The notes below the pieces were generated by a model. The model ran no database searches. It saw only the letters and a list, made by a program, of their open reading frames with translations, and had not been told where the DNA came from. Below, piece after piece: positions 14,785 through 23,200 of a stretch of 64,000 nt of DNA. The translations under genes were made by a program, and so were the position numbers. How positions within the stretch are numbered: position 1 is the stretch's first letter; every line of letters begins with the position of its first letter. The stretch is from IMG/VR virus record IMGVR_UViG_3300035664_000006, positions 31,884 to 95,883 of that record; one strand, written 5' to 3'. This DNA comes from a virus.

Positions 14785-15576
14785 ATGATATTTATAGAAA
14801 ATAAGTATACCATATGGTATAATAAAATTATTAATTCCTCAAAAACTCGTAAATTATCAAATAATGTATATACAGAAAGACATCACATTATACCAAGAAG
14901 TGTTGGAGGGTCTAATGATGACAGTAATATAGCAATTCTTACTGCCCGTGAGCATTTTTTATGCCATTTATTATTAGTTAAAATGACTTCTAATAAAGAA
15001 CGGGTTAAGATGATATATGCTTCTTGGAGAATGGTTTGCACATCTAACAGATATCAAGTAAGACATAAAACAACATCACGGATTTATCAAAAAATTAGAG
15101 AAGATTATATCAATGTTGTTAAAAATAGAAAAATGACTGATGAAACAAAACAAAAATTAAGAGAAGCTAACCTAGGTAAAAAGCATAGTGATGAAAGTAA
15201 AGCAAAAATGTCCAAATCTAGAGCTGGTATACTATTAAATGAAATACACGGGATAGAAAAAGCAAATAAGATTAGGGAAAAACGTTCTGCTTCATTAAAA
15301 GGTAAAAATGCTGGAAAAACTCCTAGATTAGGTGCAAAATTAACAGAAGAATCCAAGCAGAAAATATCCGATAAAGCAAAACTCCGTAAAAAAGAATGCG
15401 AATATTGTAAAAATCAGTATTCTCTTTTAACTTACAATCGTTATCATGGTAAAAATTGTAAATTATCTGGGAATACTGATATTAGATTAATGAAAACTTG
15501 TGTATATTGTGATAAAACTATGGACCCAGCAAATTATGCAAGATATCATGGTGATAAGTGTAAATTAAAACATTAA
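14785..15576 (+). CDS. HNH homing endonuclease with zinc fingers
   Basis: 263 residues. HNH core at ~35-75: ERHHIIPRS, NIAILTAREHFLCHLLL. NUMOD3-like repeats at ~110-200 (DETKQKLREANLGKKHSDES; ESKQKISDKAK). The C-terminus has two zinc-finger-like units, CEYCKNQ...YHGKNC and CVYCDKT...RYHGDKC, related to the tail of other endonucleases here. It is inserted between haem oxygenase and clpS, and overlaps the clpS stop by 4 nt. Confidence 0.85.
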   Translation: MIFIENKYTIWYNKIINSSKTRKLSNNVYTERHHIIPRSVGGSNDDSNIAILTAREHFLCHLLLVKMTSNKERVKMIYASWRMVCTSNRYQVRHKTTSRIYQKIREDYINVVKNRKMTDETKQKLREANLGKKHSDESKAKMSKSRAGILLNEIHGIEKANKIREKRSASLKGKNAGKTPRLGAKLTEESKQKISDKAKLRKKECEYCKNQYSLLTYNRYHGKNCKLSGNTDIRLMKTCVYCDKTMDPANYARYHGDKCKLKH

Positions 15577-15875
15577 TCTTCACATTCAATTTTTATCTGG
15601 AGTGGAAACCCATTTTCTCTGGCTAGTTTAGTAGCATCAACGGCTTTAATTTCAGCGATTTCAAAATCATATACACCTGCGATACCTGAACCAGTTTCAT
15701 GCACTTGCATAGTAACATCATAAGCAGTTGATTCTGAATGTCTGAATACATCTACGAGCATCATGATTACGAAATCAATTGGTGTATGGTCATCATTTAG
15801 CACGATGACTTTCCAACGTTTTGGTTCTTCTACGCGGATTTTTACTTTTTCTTCAATTTTAACGTCTGTTGACAT
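15573..15875 (-). CDS. clpS: ClpS adaptor of the ClpAP protease
   Basis: 100 residues from the ATG at 15875 (AGGAAAT upstream). WKVIVLNDDHTPIDFVIMML is the ClpS signature whose Asn-Asp-Asp and Met/Thr residues line the N-degron pocket. ETAYDVTMQVHETG and GIAGVYDFEIAEIK-type features follow, ending with the family's C-terminal strand. ClpS hands N-end-rule substrates to ClpA and reduces degradation of SsrA-tagged proteins by ClpAP. Third in a chaperone/protease group with dnaK and hsp20. Confidence 0.92.
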   Translation of the reverse strand: MSTDVKIEEKVKIRVEEPKRWKVIVLNDDHTPIDFVIMMLVDVFRHSESTAYDVTMQVHETGSGIAGVYDFEIAEIKAVDATKLARENGFPLQIKIECED

Positions 15876-15897
15876 AATGGATTTCCTGTGTAAGTGA

Positions 15898-16326
15898 TTA
15901 TTTAATTTCAATTTGGCGAGGTTTTAATGCCTCTGGTACAACATATTCTAATTCGATTCGTAACAACCCATCTTTAACCTCTGCACCAATAACCTCGATA
16001 TATTCAGCTAATGGAAATTGCACTAAAAAGTTTCGTGAAGCCAATCCACGATGTAAATATTCCCAGTCTGATGAATCATTGGTATCGATATGTTCACCTG
16101 TGATAGTAAGAATATTTTGGTCAACTTCGACATGAATTTCTTCTTTACTAAATCCTGCTACGGCTAATTCGATACTGTAATTAGTTTCATTGTATTTTAA
16201 AATATTATGTGGTGGATAATTGGATTGTGTTGTACTAACTTTGTTGTTAAGCATCCGATCAAATCCCACCAATGCTCTATTTAAATTTGCTAATGTTGCT
16301 GTACCAATTGTTCTAATTGTTGCCAT
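15898..16326 (-). CDS. Small heat-shock protein (IbpA/Hsp20 type)
   Basis: 142 residues. N-terminus LANLNRALVGFDRMLNN resembles IbpA. The alpha-crystallin domain (~38-125) includes YSIELAVAGFSKEEIHVEVD, SDWEYLHRGLASRNFLVQFP and DGLLRIEL. The IxI-like tail is short (IEIK). AAGGAG precedes the start. It holds unfolded proteins for DnaK, encoded just upstream. Confidence 0.92.
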   Translation of the reverse strand: MATIRTIGTATLANLNRALVGFDRMLNNKVSTTQSNYPPHNILKYNETNYSIELAVAGFSKEEIHVEVDQNILTITGEHIDTNDSSDWEYLHRGLASRNFLVQFPLAEYIEVIGAEVKDGLLRIELEYVVPEALKPRQIEIK

Positions 16327-16350
16327 TTTATATCTCCTTATATAAGCAAG

Positions 16351-16388
16351 AACAATCGTGAACCCATTGTAGGCATTTCACGATTGTT
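16351..16388 (-). terminator. Terminator after dnaK
   Basis: A 12-bp stem AACAATCGTGAA/TTCACGATTGTT between dnaK and hsp20. It probably reduces read-through; a TATAAT just before it on the minus strand may restart transcription for hsp20. Confidence 0.6.
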
Positions 16389-16413
16389 ATTATAACATAC
16401 TACTTTAAATAAA

Positions 16414-18303
16414 TCAAACTTCTTTAAACTCAGCTTGTACAACGTCTTCATCATTAGATGGTGATGATTCAGATGGTTGATCGGCTGCCTGTTTTTTCAT
16501 GAAAACTGGACTTGCTGCTTCAAATAATTTCTGGACTGATTCATTGATTTTTTCAATATCATCGCCCTTTGAAACATCGTCAATATATTGAACTGCAGTT
16601 TCAAAAGCAGATTTTTCTTCATCTGATAATTGATCTTTTACTTCATCAAAGTCTTTCTGTAAGGTATGACGTTGTGATTCAGCTTGATTACGAGCTTCGA
16701 TCAACTCTTTTTGTTTTTTATCTGCTTCAGCATTTTCTTCAGCATCTTTTACCATACGTTGAATTTCTTCTTCAGTTAAACCTGAATCAGATTTAATGGT
16801 AATATTATTTTTCTTACCTGTTGATTTATCTTGTGCTGAAATATGCATGATACCATTGGCATCGATATCGAATGTTACTTCGATTTGTGGAGTACCACGT
16901 CGAGCTGGTTCAATACCGTCTAAGTTGAATTCACCCAATTGTTTATTATAAGCATACAGTTCACGTTCACCTTGTCCCACCTTGATTGTTACTGCGGGTT
17001 GATTATCCTCAGCGGTTGAGAATGTTTGACTCGCTTTCGTAGGGATTGTGGTATTTTTCTGAATCAATTTAGTCATCACACCACCCATGGTTTCGATACC
17101 CAATGACAATGGTGTTACGTCTAATAACAAGATATCAGTTTTGTCGCCTGATAAAACTGCACCTTGAACCGCTGCACCAGCAGCCACTGCTTCGTCTGGA
17201 TTAACATCTTTACGTGGTGCCTTGCCAAACAATTTTTCAACTGCTTCTTGGACTTTTGGCATACGGGTTTGCCCACCGACTAAGATAACTTCATCAATTT
17301 CAGATAAATCGACTTTAGCATCTTTAATTGCAACTTTACATGGTGCAATACTACGTTCGATCAAGTCATCTACTAATGCTTCGAATTTAGCCCGAGTTAA
17401 TTTTACGTTTAGGTGTTTTGGACCAGTTGCATCAGCGGTGATATATGGTAAATTGACATCTGTTTGTTCAGATGATGATAACTCGATTTTAGCTTTTTCT
17501 GCTGCTTCTTTCAAGCGTTGTAAAGCCATGGTATCATTTTTTAGATTCACGCCGGTGTCTTTTTCGAATTCACTTACTAGGTGATCCATTAAACGTTGGT
17601 CGAAATCTTCACCACCTAAAAATGTATCACCATTTGTTGATAATACTTCGATTTGTTTTTCGCCATCAATGTTAGCGATTTCGATGATTGAAATATCAAA
17701 TGTACCACCACCTAGATCATATACAGCAACTTTACGATCCTTGCTGTCAGCTTTATCAACACCGTATGCAAGTGCAGCAGCAGTTGGTTCATTGATAATA
17801 CGAAGAACTTCAAGTCCAGCGATACGACCAGCATCTTTAGTTGCTTGACGTTGTGAGTCATTGAAATAAGCAGGAACAGTGATAACAGCTTGTGATACTT
17901 CATATCCTAAGTAGTCTTCAGCAGTTTTTTTCATTTTACGTAAAACTTCTGCTGAAATTTGTGGGGGTGCTAATTTGTCACCATTTGCTTCAACCCATGC
18001 ATCACCATTTTCAGCTTTAATAATTGAATATGGCATCAGGTCGATATCTTTTTGAACTGCATCTTCGTCAAATTTACGACCGATAAGACGTTTCGCAGCG
18101 TAGATTGTATTTTTTGGATTTGTAACAGATTGCCGTTTAGCGGCTGCACCTACTAATACTTCTGCATCAGTATATGCAATGATTGATGGGGTAGTGCGTG
18201 TACCCTCTGAATTTTCGATTACTTTTGTTGAGCCATTCTCTAAAATAGCTACGCAAGAATTTGTGGTACCTAAATCGATACCGATTACTGTATTTTTACT
18301 CAT
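16414..18303 (-). CDS. dnaK: DnaK (Hsp70) chaperone
   Basis: 629 residues, essentially full length (E. coli 638). The ATPase domain is intact: [13 protein letters not shown] at 5-17, [38 protein letters not shown]. The linker [19 protein letters not shown] and the substrate-binding domain follow, with the helical lid at ~505-600. The tail ends [16 protein letters not shown] precedes the ATG. DnaJ and GrpE are not in this window and would come from the host or elsewhere in the genome. DnaK is unusual in a phage. Confidence 0.96.
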   Translation of the reverse strand: MSKNTVIGIDLGTTNSCVAILENGSTKVIENSEGTRTTPSIIAYTDAEVLVGAAAKRQSVTNPKNTIYAAKRLIGRKFDEDAVQKDIDLMPYSIIKAENGDAWVEANGDKLAPPQISAEVLRKMKKTAEDYLGYEVSQAVITVPAYFNDSQRQATKDAGRIAGLEVLRIINEPTAAALAYGVDKADSKDRKVAVYDLGGGTFDISIIEIANIDGEKQIEVLSTNGDTFLGGEDFDQRLMDHLVSEFEKDTGVNLKNDTMALQRLKEAAEKAKIELSSSEQTDVNLPYITADATGPKHLNVKLTRAKFEALVDDLIERSIAPCKVAIKDAKVDLSEIDEVILVGGQTRMPKVQEAVEKLFGKAPRKDVNPDEAVAAGAAVQGAVLSGDKTDILLLDVTPLSLGIETMGGVMTKLIQKNTTIPTKASQTFSTAEDNQPAVTIKVGQGERELYAYNKQLGEFNLDGIEPARRGTPQIEVTFDIDANGIMHISAQDKSTGKKNNITIKSDSGLTEEEIQRMVKDAEENAEADKKQKELIEARNQAESQRHTLQKDFDEVKDQLSDEEKSAFETAVQYIDDVSKGDDIEKINESVQKLFEAASPVFMKKQAADQPSESSPSNDEDVVQAEFKEV

Positions 18304-18325
18304 AATGTTCTCCTTTATTAAGCGA

Positions 18326-18354
18326 GTTATAATTTGGCACTATGCCTATGTTAA
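18326..18354 (-). promoter_or_regulatory. Promoter for dnaK
   Basis: TTAACA (18354-18349), a 17-nt spacer and TATAAC (18331-18326), one mismatch in each hexamer. A GTTAAAC/GTTTAAC stem just upstream may terminate the 18377 gene. Confidence 0.5.
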
Positions 18355-18376
18355 ACCCATATGGCGTTTAACGTAA

Positions 18377-18655
18377 TTATTTATCATCTTCTAAAGAAAT
18401 GTGAGACCATTCCTTTAATTTTTTTAATTTATTTTCAGCAGATATTTCAATACCTTCTTTACTTATGATATTATTACAAGCTAGAAGATAAATCATTGCT
18501 TGTAAATCTCCAATTTCTTCTTCAAGATGTTGACGATTTGTTTCACCTTTCCATTCGGTATCTAACCCAAACCTGAAAATTTTGGATATTGCCTGAATAA
18601 CTTCGGCACATTCTTCTTGAGTAATACTAAGTATTTCTCTATGTTGTTCTTCCAT
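18377..18655 (-). CDS. MazG-like nucleotide pyrophosphohydrolase
   Basis: About 92 residues. The all-alpha NTP-pyrophosphatase signature is visible as QEECAEVIQAISK (ExxE) and LEEEIGDLQAMIYLL (ExxD), the four acidic magnesium ligands. The family removes pyrophosphate from (d)NTPs, and phage MazG proteins are often linked to nucleotide or alarmone pools. GGAT lies before the ATG at 18655; an ATG at 18667 is possible. It has its own consensus promoter. Confidence 0.78.
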   Translation of the reverse strand: MEEQHREILSITQEECAEVIQAISKIFRFGLDTEWKGETNRQHLEEEIGDLQAMIYLLACNNIISKEGIEISAENKLKKLKEWSHISLEDDK

Positions 18656-18681
18656 AAAAAATCCCATGATTTAAAGATTGA

Positions 18682-18710
18682 ATTATACCATGGGGATTCT
18701 ATAATGTCAA
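18682..18710 (-). promoter_or_regulatory. Sigma-70 promoter for the MazG-like gene
   Basis: TTGACA (18710-18705), a 17-nt spacer and TATAAT (18687-18682). It overlaps the stop of the methyltransferase gene. Confidence 0.8.
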
Positions 18711-19771
18711 CTAGAATGTCTAGTTTTCTTTAAAGCTTTATCTTTTTTATCTTGCTCTTTCTTTAAAGCTTTATCTTTTTTATCTTGCTCTGCTTTCAAG
18801 ACTTCTTCTAATAATCCTGGATTTTGCTTACACAGTGCATGTTCAATTATATATCTAGCAGTTTCAAAATCTAATCGCCGTCTCCTAACCCCGGATTTTG
18901 TATTTCCTTTAAATGGTGCTAAAAAAACATCATGTGTATTGGTTCTATAATATTCTAATAAGATATTACAATCATCGATTAACATGTTTATATCTACTGG
19001 TGTATTAATTAATATTTTCGATGATGATCTACTACTAACTTTAACTGGACTGGTAATTTTGTCCGGTGTAGTGAAACATATTCTATCAGCGTTGGTACTA
19101 TCAAAACAGATAACACCGAAATTCCCATCATGATTATTAAACTTGATTAAATTTTTACCTAGGTTTAAAGAAGTCAAAGCAAATTTATTTAATGATTTAA
19201 ATGAGCCGATCAACTGATCATTTTTGTAGATATCATAATCATCAGATAATTCAGGACCCCATGTAATAACTATAACTGGGTGTTCAGTGTCTTCAAATGG
19301 ATTTTCTTCTAGTATGTTGATACTACGGATTCTCTTAGATTTATTTGAACTTATCTGATATGTTTCTGGGATTATAGCAACCCCATAATCAAAACTATTC
19401 AAACATTGATTTAACCCTATAACATATAAATCTTCGCATGATGGAAATAGTTCAAAGTATTCCTTGACATTATTTAACTTGTTTCTAGCTGCTGACACTT
19501 TGGCCAAATATGGTGGATTAGTAATGCATAAATCAGTATGGTGTGGCGGGATACTCTTTAAACTATCGTTAATAGGCCAGTTAAATGAATGATCTATGTC
19601 GTAGCCTTTTACTGCATAGTTATCAGCAAATGGGGAAAGTAAATCTCCGCCACCGGCAAATGGGTCAACTATCTGTACAAAATTTAAAGAATCAATAAAT
19701 AATTGAATATTTGACTTAATCCATAAATCCTTTTTTGTAAAAAACTGTCCTAGTTCAACCTTTTTTGTCAT
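18707..19771 (-). CDS. N6-adenine DNA methyltransferase (type II)
   Basis: 354 residues. Starts with KVELGQFFTKKDLWIKSN; the SAM-binding motif is VDPFAGGGDLL (~36-46) and the catalytic motif is TNPPY (~85-89). The C-terminus carries a direct repeat of the 11-residue unit EQDKKDKALKK, a likely coiled or flexible tail. It follows the putative nuclease gene by 8 nt, so the two probably form a restriction-modification pair. Phage use could be self-protection or attack on rival DNA. Confidence 0.85.
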   Translation of the reverse strand: MTKKVELGQFFTKKDLWIKSNIQLFIDSLNFVQIVDPFAGGGDLLSPFADNYAVKGYDIDHSFNWPINDSLKSIPPHHTDLCITNPPYLAKVSAARNKLNNVKEYFELFPSCEDLYVIGLNQCLNSFDYGVAIIPETYQISSNKSKRIRSINILEENPFEDTEHPVIVITWGPELSDDYDIYKNDQLIGSFKSLNKFALTSLNLGKNLIKFNNHDGNFGVICFDSTNADRICFTTPDKITSPVKVSSRSSSKILINTPVDINMLIDDCNILLEYYRTNTHDVFLAPFKGNTKSGVRRRRLDFETARYIIEHALCKQNPGLLEEVLKAEQDKKDKALKKEQDKKDKALKKTRHSS

Positions 19772-19779
19772 ATATGTCC

Positions 19780-20595
19780 TTATAATGAGTTAACAAAATC
19801 AATCAGTGATTCACAATTTCCACAATTTATATTTACATATTGTTGGCATAATGTATTAAGCTCTGGGATATGGCTTTCACCCCATTTACCATCTATTAAT
19901 ACATAAAAATGCATGTTATCGGTGTTATGTTTATTAACATACGCAATTGCTTCATTGATAAAATTTTTAGATTCTTTTACTTGATGCGATTGAGAAGACC
20001 CAGCTGCTTCTGTATATTTCGCAAAAACGTGAATAGTGATATCACCTCCATTACAAATAAAATCTATACTGCGAGCATTTGCTTCTTTTACATCTTTCTT
20101 TTTCTTTATTGTATTGGCTATGATAATATCGCCGTTGCATAGAGTATATAACCCATTTACAGGTTTATTCCATGTAAAGGTATTATTAACATATTTTTGT
20201 AAAGTTGCAAACTGTGTTAACTCATCAACTGTTTGTCTACATGCATTTCTGCTAAATGGAATGGTTATTCTTGGATCAGATATTAATAACAATTGTGCAA
20301 TCTCAGAAATCATTTCTTTTGAAACATTAGTGATGTCATCAACATTGTATATATGACTCAAATCCCTAACAATATAATTAGATATTTTATCACCAATTTC
20401 GTTATAATCAGTATCTTTACTATTTCTGCCAGTTTTAGTTTTTTTAAACTTGGGAAAAATTGAACTACACGGATTTGCGGCAATATATTCCCATACTAGC
20501 CTATCTTCTATGTAATTAGATTGATTGGTTTCAGATCTGCTTTCCTTAATATTTTTAGCACCATTTTTATATTCTGTTTTAATTACGACTGACAT
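19780..20595 (-). CDS. Probable type II restriction endonuclease
   Basis: 271 residues with no motif I can name for certain. The region SIDFICNGGDITIHVFAKY then TEAAGSSQSHQVKES, and later FYVLIDGKWGE, resembles PD-(D/E)XK restriction enzymes. In these an acidic strand is followed by xxK and an AGSxxxxQ stretch; the usual Glu/Asp of ExK is Phe here. Position directly before the methyltransferase supports the call. It is expressed from a consensus promoter with an odd leader (next entries). Confidence 0.55.
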   Translation of the reverse strand: MSVVIKTEYKNGAKNIKESRSETNQSNYIEDRLVWEYIAANPCSSIFPKFKKTKTGRNSKDTDYNEIGDKISNYIVRDLSHIYNVDDITNVSKEMISEIAQLLLISDPRITIPFSRNACRQTVDELTQFATLQKYVNNTFTWNKPVNGLYTLCNGDIIIANTIKKKKDVKEANARSIDFICNGGDITIHVFAKYTEAAGSSQSHQVKESKNFINEAIAYVNKHNTDNMHFYVLIDGKWGESHIPELNTLCQQYVNINCGNCESLIDFVNSL

Positions 20596-20614
20596 ATATC
20601 TTCCATGATAAAAT

Positions 20615-20673
20615 CAAGGAAGCATGAAATTATAGTAAACTATCAATGAACATCATGTTCATTTACTTCCTTG
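20615..20673 (-). promoter_or_regulatory. Leader hairpin, palindrome and 10-codon uORF
   Basis: CAAGGAAG at the 5' side pairs with CTTCCTTG followed by ATTTT, a possible attenuator. Inside is the palindrome ATGAACATCATGTTCAT (20646-20662) and a mini-gene MNMMFIDSLL (20662-20630). The mini-gene's ribosome site AAGGAAG is in the stem. It lies in the mRNA leader of the restriction gene and is a candidate operator or attenuator. Confidence 0.5.
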
Positions 20674-20682
20674 TGTAAATTA

Positions 20683-20711
20683 ATTATAGCATCGTTGATT
20701 GTGAATGTCAA
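20683..20711 (-). promoter_or_regulatory. Sigma-70 promoter for the restriction pair
   Basis: TTGACA (20711-20706), a 17-nt spacer and TATAAT (20688-20683). The -35 overlaps the bS21 stop codon. Confidence 0.82.
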
Positions 20712-20938
20712 CGTTTTTTTGGTAGTGCTTCTTTTTGTAATTTTTTCTTTAGACGAGATTTTGCTGCACCTTTTGCTTTCTTTCTTGTAGTAGTTGGTTT
20801 TTCATAAGATTCTTTAGCACGTAAATCATCTAACTTACCACTTTCTTCTACTTTCTTTTTAAATTTTCTTAACGCTTGATTAATATTATCGCTTTCTTTT
20901 ACTGTAATGCCAGTTCTAGTCTTCTGGTTGATTATCAT
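20708..20938 (-). CDS. rpsU: Ribosomal protein bS21
   Basis: 76 residues. GITVKESDNINQALRKFKKK, LRAKESYEKPTTTRKKAK and a basic helical tail match bS21 (E. coli 71 aa). The ATG at 20938 has GAGG six bases before it, so I prefer it over the two ATGs upstream. bS21 sits near the anti-Shine-Dalgarno on the 30S subunit. Phage copies are known in large and marine phages and may bias initiation towards phage mRNA. Confidence 0.92.
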   Translation of the reverse strand: MIINQKTRTGITVKESDNINQALRKFKKKVEESGKLDDLRAKESYEKPTTTRKKAKGAAKSRLKKKLQKEALPKKR

Positions 20939-21335
20939 CTTCATCCTCATCGATTTCATTTTGCAGTTGATCTGCTATCCAATCTAAATTAAAAATCCTA
21001 TTTTTAGAAATTAGATTGTATGGTGTTATTTCATTATTAGTAATGTAGTGAACATTTGGTTGTGCTAATAAAAAAGTAACGAATTCTCGTGTAATAGTAT
21101 TACAATTATCAATATCAATAATTACAACATCTACCATATGTGATACACTCAACAACCAATCAATATCGGTCTCATCGTTTTCATAAATGAAAACATTAAG
21201 ATCATCAATGCTTTTACTTAAAATTGATTGGAATTGTTGTTTAACGTGTAACGATGGACTTACCAAAAGGTAGCTTACACTTAGATTAAAAATTTTATCA
21301 GGTGGGGTTATTACAGTAATACGACCTAGTTGCAT
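20916..21335 (-). CDS. Conserved T4-like phage protein, 139 aa
   Basis: Starts MQLGRITVITPPDKIFNLS and contains VFIYENDETDIDWLLSVS, VVIIDIDNCNTITREFV and ISKNRIFNLDWI. This is a conserved protein of marine T4-like phages that I recall without a function. The acidic tail (DEDEDDNQPED) overlaps the bS21 start by 23 nt, suggesting translational coupling between the two. Confidence 0.65.
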   Translation of the reverse strand: MQLGRITVITPPDKIFNLSVSYLLVSPSLHVKQQFQSILSKSIDDLNVFIYENDETDIDWLLSVSHMVDVVIIDIDNCNTITREFVTFLLAQPNVHYITNNEITPYNLISKNRIFNLDWIADQLQNEIDEDEDDNQPED

Positions 21336-21355
21336 ATATCCTTCTTATATAAGTT

Positions 21356-21383
21356 ATCACCTAATAAACGTTTATTAGGTGAT
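21356..21383. terminator. Perfect hairpin after rlpA
   Basis: A 28-nt perfect palindrome (ATCACCTAATAAAC/GTTTATTAGGTGAT) between rlpA and the 21335 gene. It probably terminates rlpA transcription. Confidence 0.6.
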
Positions 21384-21402
21384 TTAGTTGTATATGTATT
21401 TA

Positions 21403-21867
21403 TTACCCAACGACATCTAATGATACTCTTTGTATACCATCGATTCCAATTGCTTTTGCTGCACCTTTTGACAAATCCATAATCCTATTTTTAACCCACG
21501 GGCCTCTGTCATTGATTTTAACAATCACAGATTTGTTGTTCTTCAAATTAGTAACTTTCACTTTACTATGAAGTGGGATAGTTCTATGTGCTGCTGTCAT
21601 TGCGTTCTTGTTGAATACTTCACCAGATGCAGTTTTACGACCATGGAATTGAGAACCATAAAATGATGCGATTCCTACCATATTATTTCTTTTTACTGGT
21701 TTGGTTTTTTTATATATTACTTTTTTATCATTCTTGTTAGAATGTGTTTCATGTTTTTGAACAGCCTTTTTTACTACTGCATGATGAACATGTTTATGCT
21801 CTTTTGCTGAAGTAAGTGAAGGCATTAGACTAACTAATAAAGTTAGAATTATAAGTGAATTTTTCAT
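21403..21867 (-). CDS. rlpA: RlpA-like double-psi beta-barrel protein
   Basis: 154 residues from the ATG at 21867 (AAAGGAG upstream). A signal peptide ends near LTSA. A His/Lys-rich linker leads to the RlpA barrel: GIASFYGSQFHGRKTASGE, MTAAHRTIPLHSKVKVTN and INDRGPWVKNRIMDLSKGAA. The conserved catalytic-type Asp and His are present. Bacterial RlpA cleaves naked glycan strands; in a phage it may aid lysis or wall remodelling. No SPOR domain. It lies behind a long structured leader. Confidence 0.87.
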   Translation of the reverse strand: MKNSLIILTLLVSLMPSLTSAKEHKHVHHAVVKKAVQKHETHSNKNDKKVIYKKTKPVKRNNMVGIASFYGSQFHGRKTASGEVFNKNAMTAAHRTIPLHSKVKVTNLKNNKSVIVKINDRGPWVKNRIMDLSKGAAKAIGIDGIQRVSLDVVG

Positions 21868-21889
21868 TTTTTCTCCTTTCACTTGGTGT

Positions 21890-22175
21890 ATCCTTTAATA
21901 GCGATACATTACATTAAGGGAGATAACTGCCAAGGATTGTTAACCCTTATGTCACTGGCGTTTTCTCCATCCGCTATTCAACTGTCACTTGTAATAGCTT
22001 AGGCGAGTATGGCTTCCCGACCTTCGGGTTTCTTCATTGGCCAAGACTCGCGGGATCATTAAATAACTCATGATCCAACTATCTCAGTTTCTTTACGAAA
22101 CGTATTGTATATATCATTTTCCCTAATGCTTCGGTATAAAAATGATATATCACTAAGTATTTACTACTTAATGTA
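21890..22175 (-). ncRNA. Structured RNA leader of rlpA, unidentified
   Basis: From the promoter at 22181 to rlpA there is ~290 nt without a gene but with many stems. These are ATATATCATTTT/AAAATGATATAT, GATCAT/ATGATC, GCGAGT/ACTCGC enclosing TGGC/GCCA and CCCGA/TCGGG, GCTATT/AATAGC, GGAGA/TCTCC enclosing GCCA/TGGC and AAGG/CCTT, and GTATC/GATAC just before the ribosome site. It could be a riboswitch-like leader or a separate RNA. I compared it from memory with c-di-AMP, cobalamin and SAM aptamers and RNase P and saw no match. Confidence 0.65.
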
Positions 22176-22180
22176 CAACA

Positions 22181-22209
22181 ATTATACTACTATATAATTA
22201 AATTGTCAA
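22181..22209 (-). promoter_or_regulatory. Sigma-70 promoter for the structured leader/rlpA
   Basis: TTGACA (22209-22204), a 17-nt spacer and TATAAT (22186-22181). Confidence 0.82.
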
Positions 22210-22424
22210 CCCCACGATAGGGTTATTTCATCAATTTTAGTAATATTGGAACGATTAAAGTCGAATGAACTAAAGTTCAGATATGATAATAATTTAGTCA
22301 TCTCTTGTTCATCTACTTCTATTGATTGATCAGTTACCCAATTATTTGCTATTTTCAAATAATCAGGCATCTGATCAACAAGTTCTACATCTATTTCAAA
22401 CGGTGTTTTTATTAGAAGTTTCAT
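22206..22424 (-). CDS. Hypothetical protein, 72 aa
   Basis: Starts MKLLIKTPFEIDVELVDQ and is acidic, ending DEITLSWG. No domain recognised. Its stop overlaps the -35 of the next promoter. No strong ribosome site is visible. Confidence 0.5.
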   Translation of the reverse strand: MKLLIKTPFEIDVELVDQMPDYLKIANNWVTDQSIEVDEQEMTKLLSYLNFSSFDFNRSNITKIDEITLSWG

Positions 22425-22478
22425 ATTTTTCCAAATCTATGTAAAGTATTTACCTTACCTATAGAAATGTAAAAACTA

Positions 22479-22850
22479 CTACATTTTATGTACAATGAAT
22501 GCAGTCTTAATACCGTTGAACTGCAACGTTCTTGGATCAAATGCCAATTTGAGAACATGATAATTTGCTCTTAATCGCTGTTTAATTGTATCGAAGATTT
22601 CTTTAGATGTTTTTGATTTACCTGATAATTGATCAGCTAATCGTTTTACATCTTCTTTATACAAAAGAACAGACGAGTTGTCATTTATATGGTTTTCAAG
22701 TTGTGCAAACAATTCATTGATTTTTTCAGAACGCTTATCAGCTTCTAAAATGAATTCGTTATCTGAATATTGAATACCTGAACTTTTGCCTTTATTAAGG
22801 TTTAGTGGTGTTACGAATACAACTGGTAATGATGCTAATTGCTTGGACAT
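22479..22850 (-). CDS. Conserved phage hypothetical, 123 aa
   Basis: Starts MSKQLASLPVVFVTPLNLN and ends FNGIKTAFIVHKM. Helical middle with an acidic/basic pattern. No function known to me. Directly preceded by a consensus promoter; an AATGTA/TACATT stem follows near its stop and may end transcription. Confidence 0.6.
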   Translation of the reverse strand: MSKQLASLPVVFVTPLNLNKGKSSGIQYSDNEFILEADKRSEKINELFAQLENHINDNSSVLLYKEDVKRLADQLSGKSKTSKEIFDTIKQRLRANYHVLKLAFDPRTLQFNGIKTAFIVHKM

Positions 22851-22879
22851 ATTGGTTCCTAAAAATTGAAAGAGACTTT

Positions 22880-22908
22880 ATTATAAAATAATGGTTGATG
22901 TTTGTCAA
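22880..22908 (-). promoter_or_regulatory. Sigma-70 promoter
   Basis: TTGACA (22908-22903), a 17-nt spacer and TATAAT (22885-22880), upstream of the 22479-22850 gene. Confidence 0.8.
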
Positions 22909-22912
22909 CAAC

Positions 22913-23200
22913 TCATACAATAATACTAGTAGTAGCTTTAGTATAAGAACTTGCAAATTCTTTTTCAGTTGGTTCTGCTACAACAACAGTGGACCGAAAG
23001 ATTTTCAAATCCCTACTAGGATCAACTGTGAATACAAATGGAACCATTCCGATCCCACCATCTGCACTTGTTAATGCTCTTGGTTTTGAAACTTTTAAAT
23101 AATCAGATCTTTCTTCTACCAATGTTCCTAAGATTTCTTCACCTGATGTTAATTTAATGGTGATTACTTCACCAATTGATAATCCTTTATCGATAATCAT
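22913..23200 (-). CDS. Small Sm-like/SH3-like phage protein
   Basis: 95 residues. GEVITIKLTSGEEILGTLVEE and a later YLKVSKPRALTSADGGIGMVPF form a short beta-rich pattern. It recalls LSm-like proteins conserved in marine T4-like phages. The role is unknown. It overlaps the glutaredoxin gene by 4 nt and would be co-translated with it. Confidence 0.6.
   Translation of the reverse strand: MIIDKGLSIGEVITIKLTSGEEILGTLVEERSDYLKVSKPRALTSADGGIGMVPFVFTVDPSRDLKIFRSTVVVAEPTEKEFASSYTKATTSIIV

Noticed and set aside
21890-22175. RNase P, c-di-AMP, cobalamin or SAM riboswitch
   Set aside because: Hallmark sequences of each that I can recall are absent, so I left it as an unidentified structured RNA.
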